NCBI RefSeq assembly: GCF_041740695.1
Contig: NZ_JBGSLK010000079.1
Span: forward strand, 1-64,000
Reading direction: 5' to 3'
DNA: 64,000 nt
Origin: Haliscomenobacter sp041740695
GTDB taxonomy: Bacteria > Bacteroidota > Bacteroidia > Chitinophagales > Saprospiraceae
A program made the position numbers and the translations under genes. The notes below the pieces were generated by a model. That model worked only from the letters and a program-made list of their open reading frames with translations, did not search any database and had not been told where the DNA came from. How positions within the stretch are numbered: the stretch's first letter is position 1; each line of letters begins with the position of its first letter. This document shows positions 34,748 to 44,293 of this stretch, piece after piece.

Positions 34748-36217
34748 ATGAAATTATCCTCTTTTTTATTGCTAAACTGGCTTCTGCTCGCCTGGAACAC
34801 CCATGACGTCGCCCCGAAGGAAGTGCTGATCACTGGAAAAGTCACCGTGAGTACCGTCAAAGAAGTGACTTATACAATCCCCCATCGAGGGATTTTCCAT
34901 TGGGCGCTCAAAGCGAGTGTCCCAGTTGATGCGCAGGGGAATTTTCAAATTAAAATACCTTGTGAACAAACTTCCATCGTGGCGATTGGTGGGGCGGACC
35001 AAACCAAAAAGATCCTGATCCTTAGCCCCGGTGAGCACCATAAGCTCAACCTGGGGGCGGATAAAGACGAAGACTTTTTTGAAGCAAAAGGCCCGAATGA
35101 GGAGGGGCAAGAATTGTTTCAAGCTTTGCCTAACCCGGGATTTGTGCAGGTCGCTGCCGGTAAGTATTTTAAAGATACCGTCATTAGTGAGATCAAATCC
35201 AAAATTGCAGCGGAAAAGGCCAAAGATCTGGAACCCTTTATGGCCTTACTCAAGGCCAAAAAAATTACCCAGGCCTTTTTTGAATTGGTCAAAGCAGATC
35301 GGGATTGTTATTATGCAACCATGCAGGCACAGATCGTTTGGGTCAAATTGCTGCGAACCGATCCTGATAAAATCAAAACCTTCTCTCCAGCCTATCAATC
35401 CTGGTTTGCTGAAACCTTACGGGAATATCCCATCAGCAGCAAAAGCCTGATCTGTTCCTTTTGGTGGCAGGAGTACGCTTACACTTATCAGGGCGTTTCT
35501 ATTTATATGGACAAGGATTTTGATCCAAAGCAACACGAGGAGCGGTATAAAAACGAAACTGCTCATACTTTTAAAATGAAAGATGCCCCAAAACGTTTCA
35601 GTGGGGAGTTTTTGGAATATTTTCAGTTTTCTTACCTCTATAGCGCTTGTTTGCAAAAAGAATACGAAAAGGAATTGATTGCCTTGGTGGAACAGTTCAA
35701 ACAACAGTATCCCCAAAGCCCCTTCAGCAAGTACCTCCAACCTTTAGTCGATCCCATCGTCGAATACCACTTGGCTCAAGCGGCTGGATTCTCAGACCAA
35801 TACCAATTTGTAGAAAACTACGCCAACCTCAACTCCCTGGAAGAAGCATTGCAGCCATTCAAAGGGAAAAAATTGTACATCGACGTGTGGGCAACCTGGT
35901 GCGGCCCCTGCAAAGCAGAATTTGCCCACAAAGAAGGCCTTAAAAAGCTGCTGGCTGAAAAAGGGTATGATATATTGTACATCTCCATTGACGAGCCCGA
36001 CCGGGATGAGGCCTGGAAAGGCATGATCAAATATTATAAATTAGAAGGCAATCACTTGCGCACCAACAAGAATTTCAATAGTGATTTGAGGGAAATCTTT
36101 GATCAAGGTGGTGCCCTTTCGATCCCCTGGTACTTGATTGTCAATGAGGAAGGTAAAATTGTAACCACCAAGGCCAAAAGACCTTCTAATTTAAAGGGTT
36201 TGGAAGGGCAGTTATAG
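34748..36217 (+). CDS. TlpA/ResA-like thioredoxin-fold protein
   Basis: 489 residues. A short hydrophobic N-terminus suggests export. Residues 25-120 form a DUF4369-like beta domain, the middle is helical, and the C-terminal 130 residues are a thioredoxin fold with WATWCGPCKAEF (CxxC near residue 380) and the cis-Pro segment SIPWYLIVNEEG. Proteins of this architecture are periplasmic thiol-disulfide oxidoreductases. The start is 5 bp after the hydrolase stop, implying a shared transcript. Confidence 0.85.
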   Translation: MKLSSFLLLNWLLLAWNTHDVAPKEVLITGKVTVSTVKEVTYTIPHRGIFHWALKASVPVDAQGNFQIKIPCEQTSIVAIGGADQTKKILILSPGEHHKLNLGADKDEDFFEAKGPNEEGQELFQALPNPGFVQVAAGKYFKDTVISEIKSKIAAEKAKDLEPFMALLKAKKITQAFFELVKADRDCYYATMQAQIVWVKLLRTDPDKIKTFSPAYQSWFAETLREYPISSKSLICSFWWQEYAYTYQGVSIYMDKDFDPKQHEERYKNETAHTFKMKDAPKRFSGEFLEYFQFSYLYSACLQKEYEKELIALVEQFKQQYPQSPFSKYLQPLVDPIVEYHLAQAAGFSDQYQFVENYANLNSLEEALQPFKGKKLYIDVWATWCGPCKAEFAHKEGLKKLLAEKGYDILYISIDEPDRDEAWKGMIKYYKLEGNHLRTNKNFNSDLREIFDQGGALSIPWYLIVNEEGKIVTTKAKRPSNLKGLEGQL

Positions 36218-36322
36218 GCATGAAAGGCAATTATTTTGAATCCGAAGTGCTGATAAGTTTGCCTCAAACGCAAGGAGGAATTTTATCCGTGCTTCGGATT
36301 TTGCAAGCCCTAAACCCATTCT

Positions 36323-36880
36323 TCACTCAAAAATTTGCCCCACTTCCAACTCCAACCCCAATCCTGCAAAACGCAATACATCCCCAATTTTTAGAGTATT
36401 AAGCTCCTGATAGCTTCCATCTATCGGGTTAGTGTACACTTCAACGGTATGATTTTTCAAATTGACGATCCATACTTCAGCAATGCCAGCCTCTGCGTAC
36501 AAAGGCAGTTTGATTTTGCGGTCTTTTTGAAGGGTGGTATCAGCCACTTCGATCAAAAAATACACCTCCTCTGGGCGAGGGTGCTGGTGACGGTATTTAT
36601 GCGTATAAAAATGAGCAATGGTTAAATCAGGCTCCGGTTCGGAATAGTTGTCGATTTGAACCGGGTTCTGTCCTCTAATGATTGCTTTTTCTCGGAGTAG
36701 AAATAGCAGTAAATCGTGTAAGTTGTCAACTATACTGGCGTGAAAACTTTTAATCGGACTCATCTTCAGTATTTCTCCATGGATCAATTCAACGCGGTCA
36801 CCTGGCTCAAGTATCCCTACTTCAGCCATTTTATAATATTCATCAACCGTAAACAGTTTTTTTTGCGTTTGAACGGCCAT
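36323..36880 (-). CDS. Uma2-family (DUF820) putative endonuclease
   Basis: 185 residues from MAVQTQKKLFTVDEYYKM at 36880; an upstream ATG at 36925 is less likely. Uma2-family PD-(D/E)XK features are visible: VELIHGEIL, the central EPEPDLTIA (Asp of the core) and VYFLIEVADTTLQKDRKIKLPLY (E-x-D...K). The family is very common in cyanobacteria and some Bacteroidota, and its cellular role is unsettled. It is a singleton here. A 44-bp palindrome lies 76 bp upstream. Confidence 0.85.
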   Translation of the reverse strand: MAVQTQKKLFTVDEYYKMAEVGILEPGDRVELIHGEILKMSPIKSFHASIVDNLHDLLLFLLREKAIIRGQNPVQIDNYSEPEPDLTIAHFYTHKYRHQHPRPEEVYFLIEVADTTLQKDRKIKLPLYAEAGIAEVWIVNLKNHTVEVYTNPIDGSYQELNTLKIGDVLRFAGLGLELEVGQIFE

Positions 36881-36955
36881 TTTATGCAGTTTTTTACAAA
36901 GATAAATATTTTGCCCTTCCCTCACAAGCGCCTTCTTTGAATCAAATGAAACGGA

Positions 36956-36999
36956 TTCCCCGCAAGTTCACAAGTGATCACTTGCAAACTTGCGGGGAA
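36956..36999. repeat. 44-bp near-perfect palindrome
   Basis: TTCCCCGCAAGTT (36956-36968) and AACTTGCGGGGAA (36987-36999) flank a second perfect palindrome, CAAGTGATCACTTG. Only the two dinucleotides between them fail to match, and there is no loop. It lies 18 bp beyond the stop of the DUF4386-like gene and upstream of the Uma2 gene on the same strand. Confidence 0.93.
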
Positions 37000-37017
37000 A
37001 CTGGTATCACCTAGCAT

Positions 37018-37731
37018 TTAGCTTTGTGGAATATTCATTTTTAAAAACTTCACCCCCACCACAATCAACCACACCAACCACAGCGTACTCCCAATCAGCC
37101 CTGCCAAGTCCAGCACTGGAAAGCCCGGCATCACCGTAGCAAACAACTCCGCTTGCGCCAAAAAGTAAATGAAGGAAGTGCCATAGCCAAACCAAATCAC
37201 CCATTTGGGCATCAAACGAAGCTTGCCAAAAGTATAACTCATGCCCAGCGTCCAGATGATGGTAAACAACTGCCCGATGTGCTCGCCCAGCACCACGCCA
37301 CCGTATTGGTGAATAACTTGGAAGGCAATTTTAGTGGCCTCTTTGGCCATTTCATTGCCGTTAACATAGCTGTTCGCCAAAATGGGCACTACAAAAGTCC
37401 AGCGCAGCAAGCCCAACATTTGGACAATCAGACTGATCACCCCAATGTAGGTGACCCAGCGCACCAGCGGAAGTTTTGCTTCCAGTTTTTGGCCCAATAA
37501 CACATAGGCGGGTAAAAGGGGCAAGCCTACCATTGCAAATGTCCACCATGTCCAAATCAAGGCGTTGCCCCCATAATGAAACTTGTTCAAAACAAATCCA
37601 ATATCTTGTCGCAAAATTTGCGGGTATTCAAACGTAATGGACAAAATGGTGTAGGGAATGAACAACAAAATGCCACTGACAATCAATAAAATGCCGATGG
37701 TTTTTTCGGTTTTAAAGCTTGTATTTTCCAT
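37018..37731 (-). CDS. DUF4386-like integral membrane protein
   Basis: 237 residues with six predicted membrane helices, the first being TIGILLIVSGILLFIPYTIL. Layout and spacing resemble the DUF4386 family. There are no catalytic motifs. It follows the small secreted protein by 3 bp on the same strand, so the two are co-transcribed, probably with the lipoprotein and Crp/Fnr genes upstream. No function is assigned. Confidence 0.7.
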   Translation of the reverse strand: MENTSFKTEKTIGILLIVSGILLFIPYTILSITFEYPQILRQDIGFVLNKFHYGGNALIWTWWTFAMVGLPLLPAYVLLGQKLEAKLPLVRWVTYIGVISLIVQMLGLLRWTFVVPILANSYVNGNEMAKEATKIAFQVIHQYGGVVLGEHIGQLFTIIWTLGMSYTFGKLRLMPKWVIWFGYGTSFIYFLAQAELFATVMPGFPVLDLAGLIGSTLWLVWLIVVGVKFLKMNIPQS

Positions 37732-37734
37732 GGT

Positions 37735-38202
37735 TTATTGCTTTTTGGAATTAATAAAGAAGGAATAACTCAGTCCTGGGGTGGGGTTGATTTGTACATC
37801 CTGGTCTTTGGCAATCAACGCAATTCCCCCAATCCTAAAATTGAGCCCTTCCCAGATCATCCAGCGAAAACCAGCTTCCAAACCCAGCGCGTTTTGATCC
37901 TTGTAATCGAGGTTGAGGCCGCGCAGATAGGAGGCACCAGCGTAAAAAGAAGAAGGATGTTCTTTTTGACCTACGGGCAGAAACCACGTTGTTAGGCCCA
38001 CCTTCATAAACTTGGTCGTGATCCCTGGTTCTAGCGCCGTAATGTAGTAGCCCGCGTGTACGGAAAGCTGTTGGTGGCGGAATTCCAGGCCGATGGAGGG
38101 GTTGCGAAAAGCATTGACGCTGAATTCATTGCCAGAAAAACGATTTTGGGCAAAAGTATGGCTAGCTGCTGCCAGGAGCAGCAATACGATAAACTGTTTC
38201 AT
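37735..38202 (-). CDS. Small exported outer-membrane-like protein
   Basis: 155 residues with a signal peptide (MKQFIVLLLLAAASHTFAQ). The mature part alternates polar and apolar residues in beta-strand fashion (FGLEFRHQQ-like strands, SFYAGASYLRG, ALGLEAGFRWMIW) and ends GLSYSFFINSKK, suggesting a small beta-barrel. No family is recognised. It lies 3 bp before the DUF4386-like gene and 57 bp after the strictosidine-synthase-like gene on the same strand. Confidence 0.7.
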   Translation of the reverse strand: MKQFIVLLLLAAASHTFAQNRFSGNEFSVNAFRNPSIGLEFRHQQLSVHAGYYITALEPGITTKFMKVGLTTWFLPVGQKEHPSSFYAGASYLRGLNLDYKDQNALGLEAGFRWMIWEGLNFRIGGIALIAKDQDVQINPTPGLSYSFFINSKKQ

Positions 38203-38259
38203 TAGAATTGGATTTGAATTGGTTTGAATAAAAAAGAGGTAATAAAATGGAGTGCAATT

Positions 38260-39360
38260 TTACAGGGCTGCGTCCAGTTTGAACTTGCCAATGTGTGGCA
38301 ACACGTCGCCGCCGAGGTACAGGTAACCCTGGTGCTCTTTCACGGCACCAGCTTCGGGCATGATCTTGCCTTGAGTATCGAACAAAGTGTGCAGAATTTT
38401 GCCTTCTGCGGATACATGCATGACCATGCCAAATAAATCTGCTTTGGGCTGCATGAAGTTGGGCAGGCTGTAGACCAGTTTTTTCATGCCTGGTTTTGGA
38501 TGAATTTTATCCAGTGCATCGCTGCGTTTGGTGGTAAAACCCAGCCAGTAGCTGCCATCGGGCCGGATGGAAATGCCGTTGGGAAAACCGGGCAAATTGT
38601 CCATAAAAACCTCCGTTTGGCCTGCTTTCTCCCCTTTGAGCCAATAGCGCAGCACGCGGTACCGGGTGGTTTCGACCAGCAACACATGACTTTCATCCTT
38701 GGACAAAACCACGCCGTTGCCAAAATACGTCCCTGCCATTAAGGTTTTGACCGTCCCTTTTTGTGGGTCGTAGCAATAAAAGCCACCGATGGGCTTCATT
38801 TCCAGAATGACTTTGCGACCGTATTTGATGCTGTAAGGCGCAATTTCGGAGGTGTTGGAAAAATAGATTTTGCCATCCGAGGCCAAATCCAGACCATTGG
38901 GAATCAGGAATTTTTCACCCGCTTCATCTTGTTTGGCCAGCACCGTCACTTTTTTTTCGGGGCTGATGCTGATCAGGCCTTCTTTGTGACTCAGTGCCAG
39001 TAAATTTCCACGCTCGTCGAAGTGCAAGCCAGCGACCCAAGAGCCAGCGTCGTAAAAAATGCTCACTTTACCACTGGAATCAATTTTCAAAATCTTTCCA
39101 TCACTAAAGTCTGCTGCGCCGCGGTGCACGCCACAGTACAGGTTTCCCTCCTGGTCAAACACAATGTCTTCCGGGCCGTACCAGCCAGCCAGAGCGATTG
39201 TTTGAGTTGTATTGAGCTCTTCGTTCAATGTGGTAACGCCAGTAAAGGCGGGTTTGGTGGCAGGCTCCCAGGCCTGTGGTTGGATCGCGCATCCCGTGCT
39301 TAAGGCAAGCAGCAAAATGCCGAAACTAAAAAGGTGTGTGTTGTTTTGTACTTGTTTCAT
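38260..39360 (-). CDS. SMP-30/strictosidine-synthase-like beta-propeller lipoprotein
   Basis: 366 residues from the ATG at 39360. The lipobox is LSTGC near residue 23. A six-bladed propeller follows. FGNGVVLSKDESHVLLVE and MDNLPGFPNGISIRPDG match the strictosidine synthase/APMAP branch of the SMP-30 superfamily. Family members are calcium-dependent lactonases or esterases, but the substrate here cannot be read. It is the second gene after the Crp/Fnr regulator on the same strand, with a 107-bp gap, so the regulator may control it. Confidence 0.82.
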   Translation of the reverse strand: MKQVQNNTHLFSFGILLLALSTGCAIQPQAWEPATKPAFTGVTTLNEELNTTQTIALAGWYGPEDIVFDQEGNLYCGVHRGAADFSDGKILKIDSSGKVSIFYDAGSWVAGLHFDERGNLLALSHKEGLISISPEKKVTVLAKQDEAGEKFLIPNGLDLASDGKIYFSNTSEIAPYSIKYGRKVILEMKPIGGFYCYDPQKGTVKTLMAGTYFGNGVVLSKDESHVLLVETTRYRVLRYWLKGEKAGQTEVFMDNLPGFPNGISIRPDGSYWLGFTTKRSDALDKIHPKPGMKKLVYSLPNFMQPKADLFGMVMHVSAEGKILHTLFDTQGKIMPEAGAVKEHQGYLYLGGDVLPHIGKFKLDAAL

Positions 39361-39467
39361 GATGTCATCTTTTAATTGACAGCACAAAGTTCAGGCGAGG
39401 CGGTTTAAGAACACTAGACAAATGTCCAAAAGAAAAATAAGCGCATAAAAAATGAAAAAGTAGGCAA

Positions 39468-40031
39468 TTAGCGAATCGTGCTCCGAATGCGACTCAGATG
39501 GCGGGGCGTTACGCCCAGGATAGAGGCAAGGTGTTGCAAAGGAATGTGTTGCAAAAGATGGGGCTCTTCACGCAGCATTTTTTCGTAGCGCTGCTCAGCA
39601 TTTAGTACGATCAGGTCGTGCCGAGTGCTGGCGATGCCACAAACCGCGTTTTCCAAAAGGGCAATGTAGAAGTCTTTAAACTTCGGGAGTTCGTTGACCA
39701 ACTTTTTTAAGGCGATTTTACTGATCAAATAAATTTCACCCTCTGTTAAGGCACGTACGGATTCCAGCGAAGGTGTTTCACTCACGAAACTCAGAACTGA
39801 AGAAATAAACGTGTTTTCGATTGAAACATAAGTCGTTCGTTCATTGCCATCCACAATGACGAAGTATTGAAAGAGACCGCTTTTTATAAAACCTATATGT
39901 TTGCTGGTTTTGCCCTCTTCGATAAAAAAATCATTCTTTTTGTACTGCTTTAACGTGAAAGCGTTCAAAACCTGATCGAGTTCTTTATTGGCGAAACCGA
40001 TGGATTCAAAATAGTTTCGCAGTTTTTGCAT
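39468..40031 (-). CDS. Crp/Fnr-family transcriptional regulator
   Basis: 187 residues from the ATG at 40031 (MQKLRNYFESIGF). The N-terminal cyclic-nucleotide-binding fold (FFIEEGKTSKHIGFIKSGL) and a short C-terminal helix-turn-helix (LQHLASILGVTPRHLSRIR) are typical of Bacteroidota Crp-like regulators. There is no Cys cluster, so Fnr-type iron-sulfur sensing is unlikely. It heads the minus-strand group of the lipoprotein, small OMP and DUF4386-like protein. Confidence 0.88.
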   Translation of the reverse strand: MQKLRNYFESIGFANKELDQVLNAFTLKQYKKNDFFIEEGKTSKHIGFIKSGLFQYFVIVDGNERTTYVSIENTFISSVLSFVSETPSLESVRALTEGEIYLISKIALKKLVNELPKFKDFYIALLENAVCGIASTRHDLIVLNAEQRYEKMLREEPHLLQHIPLQHLASILGVTPRHLSRIRSTIR

Positions 40032-40074
40032 AAGGCATTTCAGCTTTTGTCCTATACTCAAATCATAACATTGA

Positions 40075-40109
40075 ACGTATCCCCTCAAAAATCTTTCAAG
40101 GGGATACGT
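40075..40109. terminator. Hairpin after the tricorn-protease gene
   Basis: ACGTATCCCCT (40075-40085) pairs perfectly with AGGGGATACGT (40099-40109), an 11-bp stem with a 13-base loop, 8 bp beyond the protease stop in its direction of reading. No strong T-run follows, so it is a probable but atypical terminator. Confidence 0.65.
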
Positions 40110-40116
40110 CCTACTT

Positions 40117-43100
40117 TTACTTCAAATCCTTTAACAGCGCTTCAACCGCTGCTTTCAACTGCTCATCCGTACCCTTCGCGGTATAATCCAGCGAGTTATC
40201 CAGGATAATATCAGGCACAGCTGGGCCCAATTCCTGGTTTTTATCGGTCGCCTTGGTAAACCAGCCCCGGAAAGGCAGGCGTACAAAGGAGCCATCAATC
40301 AAACCTCGGCCTCCGGTGGAAATCACCGAGCCATTTGTCGTTTGACCGACCAGTTTACCGATGCCCAGGGTTTTGTAGGCATGTGAAAAAATCTCAGCAT
40401 TGGAATAACTGCCCTCGTTGCAGAGGGCAACCGAAGGTTTCATCCAGGCCGAAAACACCAAACGTTCGCCGGTAGGGTAGTAGTCGCGGTATTTTTTCTT
40501 GTCCTTCTCCAGGTCTTCACTGGCCCCGCGGGGGATGGTATACGCGTGTTGTTTGTAGTTGAGCACGGTCATCAGGTAATCGGCAGTGGAACCACCACCA
40601 TTGAACCGTACATCGATGACCAAACCATCTTTGCCATAACCAGCTGCGGTAAATTCCCGTTCGGTTTCTTCAAAACTAGGCATGTCCATACCCCGGATGT
40701 GGATGTACCCCAGACGGCCTTTGGACCATTCATCCACCAGCTTTTTCCGATTGTCCACCCATTCATCGTACAGGTTGTTGGCCAGGCTGGAACTTGGTCG
40801 AATCACCACTTCGCGGCTTTTTCCATCGGCACTCAGCACATTGAGCAACACTTTTTCGTTGACCAAACCATTCAGGTTTTCATAAAAATTGCTGGTTTCG
40901 CTATACGTCACCCCATTCACTGCGGTAATGACATCTCCTACATTGAGCTGGCTGCCCACTTTGCTGGCGGGGCTCTCGGGAACAACTCGGTTAACCCGCA
41001 TACCCTCTTTCACTGGGGTCATCTCAGCGCCCAGCATACCCGTAGCTTCTTGTTGAGTTTCCGCCCGATCGGGAGCAGTCAGGGCCATGTGACTGGCGTT
41101 GATTTCCCCGAGCAGGTAGTTGAACATGTCGCGGAAGTCGTTGTTGGTGGAGGCATTGACACAACGCTCGCGGTATTTTTGCCCCAGAGCATTCCAGTCG
41201 TAGCCGTGCATTTGTGGGTCATAAAATCCATCGCGAATGGTGCGCCAGGCTTCTTCAAAGATCTGCAAACGTTCGGCTGGGTAGTCAATTTTCATTTTGG
41301 CCGAATAGGGCAAACTTTCGGCAGTACCCGACTTGGCATCCACTCTGGAAAAACCACCCAAGCGGCCATAATACACATATTTCCCCTCCTTGTCCATTTG
41401 CAGGCCGAAGGGGTTGCTGCCACCTCTGGTCACTTCTTTCAAGTCTTTGCCATCCCATTTCACACTGTACAAATCGCGGCCACGGGCGGTACTGCTGAGG
41501 GCAGTGTAAAAGAAGGTTTGACCGTCTTTGGAAATAACTACACCCGATTCATCACCAGGAGAGCTGGTGACTTGTACCAGGCGCTCATGGATGTTGTCGA
41601 AGTCGATTTGGATGGGTTTGGGCTCGGCTTTGGCATTCGCTCTAGCCGCTCCAGCTCCGGGAGCACCCTCGGTTGGACCATCCTTTTCTTGCCAATCCTG
41701 GCTGACTTTTTCCCAGTCTTCTTTTTTCAACCAAACAAACCATACGTCGGCATTGCGGTTGTTGCGGGCAGAAAGGAAACCTAATTTTGATCCATCCGCA
41801 CTCCAGAAAGGCTGTGAATCGGTGCGTGGGTGCATCGTGACGTTGACGGGTGGCTTGGAGTTGTCCGCAGCGTGAATGAAGACTTCGTTATTGAAGTACA
41901 AGTCGCTCATGGAGTAGGCCAGCCATTTGTTGTCGGGACTCCAGGTCACGCCATTTGCACCAGCCCAACCATCAACCAGTACTTTTTCATTGCTGAGTTT
42001 GCCATCTCCCGCAATCTCGGCTACGATCAAATCACCTCGACCCCGTCCATAGGCAATTTTTTTGCCATCGGAAGAAACCACGGGCGAAGATTCATCTTCT
42101 TTGGTAGTGGTCAGGCGGATCAATTCGTGTTTGAGTGATTTAAAAGGGTTGGGCTCCGCGCGGTCTGCCGAACGTAGGAGGAAAAATTCAAAATTCCCAT
42201 CTGCGCGGTCGGAGCAGAATACCAGGGAGGTATCGCTCAACCAGGTGGGGTTCATATCGCGATTGGGGTGTTCAGATACATTGACACTGCGCGTTTTTTC
42301 CTTGTCCGCTTCTTTGATAAAAACTTCCCCACGGATCGCATAAGCGATCAGTTTTCCATTGGGAGAAATGGCCAACTCACTGCCACCAGTGCTTTGGGTT
42401 TTCATCTCACTAGGGTCAAAACGGTCGTCGGCGGCAATTTGCACATTGATTTTGCTGCCATTGCCTTTGCCCGCCTTCATAAGGTACAGGTTCATGTCCT
42501 TTTCAAAAACGATGGTAGAACCGTCCGTTGAAATGCTGAAATGGCGAATGGCTTCATCTTTAAAAGTAGTCAATTGTTCAGGGCTGCCCTGGGCCTGGCC
42601 ATTTTCGTTGAGGTTGATTCGGTACAAATTGTACGTGCCCGTGGTAGAACTCAGGAAGTACAAAGTGCGGTTGTTGCCCCAACGTGGCAGAATGTCGTTG
42701 GTGTCAAACAAAGGCAGTTTGTTGTACTTTTTGTTTTTGGTGTCGTAAATCCAGATTTCGCGGTTGGCCGCGCCCTTGTAATCTTCGCGATAAACGGGGT
42801 TGATGCTCCCGCGCACCAGGGCGATGAAACGGCCATCGGGAGAATAACTCGGGTCGTACGCTTCGATGTCGAGCAGTCTGGACTCCGTACCTCCGCTGGC
42901 GTTGATCCCGTAAATTTCAGGATGGCCACCAATTTGACGGAATTCTCGATTGGTAGAAAATGCAATCTGACTGTTGGATACCCAGCCCGCTACGTTGTCA
43001 GCGGCGGAATGATAAGTGAGCCGTTTGGGACTTCCCCCTTCGGCAGGCATGACAAATACGTCGTTGTTGCCATAACGTGCGCCGGAAAAGGCAATTTTTT

Positions 43101-43323
43101 TGCCATCAGGGCTGTAAACCGGATTGCCTTCATAGGCTTCGTGGATGGTGAGGCGCGTGGCCTTACCGCCACTGGACGCTACGGTCCAAATGTCGCCTTG
43201 AAAAGAAAAAGCAACCTGGGAACCATCGTTGTTGATTGCTGGATGACGCAGCAAAAGATTGGATTGGCCATTTAACGCTAGTGAGCAAAGCGCCAAAGTC
43301 AGCAAAGTAACTAGTTTGTGCAT
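40117..43323 (-). CDS. Tricorn-type S41 protease with N-terminal propeller
   Basis: 1068 residues. A signal peptide (LVTLLTLALCSLALNG) is followed by about 12 PD40/WD40-like blades (INNDGSQVAFSFQGDIW, YSPDGKKIAFSGARYG and so on, to about 640), a C1 helical region, a PDZ domain (about 745-830; NVGDVITAVNGV) and an S41 peptidase domain. The nucleophile Ser is in LCNEGSYSNAE near residue 970. This matches tricorn protease homologues, which trim peptides, here probably in the periplasm. It is a single-gene unit between the Crp/Fnr regulator and the LytTR response regulator. Confidence 0.92.
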   Translation of the reverse strand: MHKLVTLLTLALCSLALNGQSNLLLRHPAINNDGSQVAFSFQGDIWTVASSGGKATRLTIHEAYEGNPVYSPDGKKIAFSGARYGNNDVFVMPAEGGSPKRLTYHSAADNVAGWVSNSQIAFSTNREFRQIGGHPEIYGINASGGTESRLLDIEAYDPSYSPDGRFIALVRGSINPVYREDYKGAANREIWIYDTKNKKYNKLPLFDTNDILPRWGNNRTLYFLSSTTGTYNLYRINLNENGQAQGSPEQLTTFKDEAIRHFSISTDGSTIVFEKDMNLYLMKAGKGNGSKINVQIAADDRFDPSEMKTQSTGGSELAISPNGKLIAYAIRGEVFIKEADKEKTRSVNVSEHPNRDMNPTWLSDTSLVFCSDRADGNFEFFLLRSADRAEPNPFKSLKHELIRLTTTKEDESSPVVSSDGKKIAYGRGRGDLIVAEIAGDGKLSNEKVLVDGWAGANGVTWSPDNKWLAYSMSDLYFNNEVFIHAADNSKPPVNVTMHPRTDSQPFWSADGSKLGFLSARNNRNADVWFVWLKKEDWEKVSQDWQEKDGPTEGAPGAGAARANAKAEPKPIQIDFDNIHERLVQVTSSPGDESGVVISKDGQTFFYTALSSTARGRDLYSVKWDGKDLKEVTRGGSNPFGLQMDKEGKYVYYGRLGGFSRVDAKSGTAESLPYSAKMKIDYPAERLQIFEEAWRTIRDGFYDPQMHGYDWNALGQKYRERCVNASTNNDFRDMFNYLLGEINASHMALTAPDRAETQQEATGMLGAEMTPVKEGMRVNRVVPESPASKVGSQLNVGDVITAVNGVTYSETSNFYENLNGLVNEKVLLNVLSADGKSREVVIRPSSSLANNLYDEWVDNRKKLVDEWSKGRLGYIHIRGMDMPSFEETEREFTAAGYGKDGLVIDVRFNGGGSTADYLMTVLNYKQHAYTIPRGASEDLEKDKKKYRDYYPTGERLVFSAWMKPSVALCNEGSYSNAEIFSHAYKTLGIGKLVGQTTNGSVISTGGRGLIDGSFVRLPFRGWFTKATDKNQELGPAVPDIILDNSLDYTAKGTDEQLKAAVEALLKDLK

Positions 43324-43487
43324 GGTTAGGTCTTGAAAATTTACAATCAGGTGAATTAGTATTCCAATCAGCTAAAGTAAAGTAGGACTGCTAATTGTTC
43401 TTCATTTTGACCTGGTTGTATCCATGCAAAAAAGGGTAATTGGGCTATATTATGCCACACAGCTAAGTTTTTTATGGTTAAAGCGGT

Positions 43488-44234
43488 TCAACTATTGAGC
43501 CCAAGTTTTTCCAATAATTCAAGTTTTCTGCTGCGTGCAACAGGTAACCTTTTGCCGTTGGCCATTAAAATCTCGCCACCTGAGCCTTTGATGTAGCGTT
43601 TAATGTGTTGAAGATTGAGCAAATGAGAATGATGGGGACGGAAAAAATCAGATGGGGGCAAAAGTTCTTCCAGTTCCTTCAGCGATTTGGATAATACTAT
43701 TTTGTTGCCTGTGTGTAGATGAACTTCTGTGTAACTGCCATCAGAACTGCAATATAAAATCTCTTTGAGTTGTACAAAATCAACACCTGCTGCGGTACAT
43801 AACGCAATCCTGTCGGGTGCTTTATTTTCACTATTGCGGTATTTTGCTGCCATATCCAACTGCGAAGCCTGCACCAATTGCTGTGAATTTGCTTTTTTTA
43901 CAGCGGATTTAAGTTCTTCAATATCAATTGGTTTTAACAAGTAATCCAATGCACTAAACTTGATGGCCTTTACAGCATACTTGTCATATGCGGTTGTAAA
44001 AATCAGCTTAAAAGTAAAGGGATGTAGTAAGTTGAGTAAATCGAAGGCGTTGAGCCGGGGCATTTCCACGTCTAAAAAAACGAGATTGGGAGAAGGATGC
44101 TTGCGCAGGTACTCCAATGCGGCTATAGGGTCTGTAAAACTGGCTGTGATCTCGATTTCGGGGCAATGTCTTTTCAACAAATGGCCCAATAATTCAACGC
44201 AGTAAGGTTCATCATCAAGCAGGAGAGCTTTCAT
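43488..44234 (-). CDS. LytTR-family response regulator
   Basis: 248 residues from the ATG at 44234 (MKALLLDDEPYCVELLG). The receiver domain has the acidic pair Asp7/Asp8, phosphoacceptor Asp55 in LVFLDVEMP, and Lys in LLKPID. The C-terminal LytTR DNA-binding domain carries VQLKEILYCSSDGSYTEVHL and FFRPHHSHLLNLQHIKRY. LytTR domains bind paired direct repeats about two helical turns apart. Such repeats lie upstream of the partner kinase gene (47,699-47,761). It follows the kinase by 59 bp on the same strand. Confidence 0.93.
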   Translation of the reverse strand: MKALLLDDEPYCVELLGHLLKRHCPEIEITASFTDPIAALEYLRKHPSPNLVFLDVEMPRLNAFDLLNLLHPFTFKLIFTTAYDKYAVKAIKFSALDYLLKPIDIEELKSAVKKANSQQLVQASQLDMAAKYRNSENKAPDRIALCTAAGVDFVQLKEILYCSSDGSYTEVHLHTGNKIVLSKSLKELEELLPPSDFFRPHHSHLLNLQHIKRYIKGSGGEILMANGKRLPVARSRKLELLEKLGLNS

Positions 44235-44293
44235 AGGATGTAGGAGTTCATTTGTTAACGGGATTAAATATATACCAAAATACACATTAATGG

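Noticed and set aside
40546..41784. A 412-codon open frame on the plus strand
   Set aside because: It is antisense to the tricorn protease gene and reflects the codon bias of that gene; no domain, no start context.
42541..43275. A 244-codon plus-strand open frame
   Set aside because: Antisense to the propeller part of the tricorn protease; no protein-like features.
43324..43487. Gap before the tricorn protease, searched for LytTR-type repeats
   Set aside because: No TTACCAA pair at 21-bp spacing and no long inverted repeat was found.
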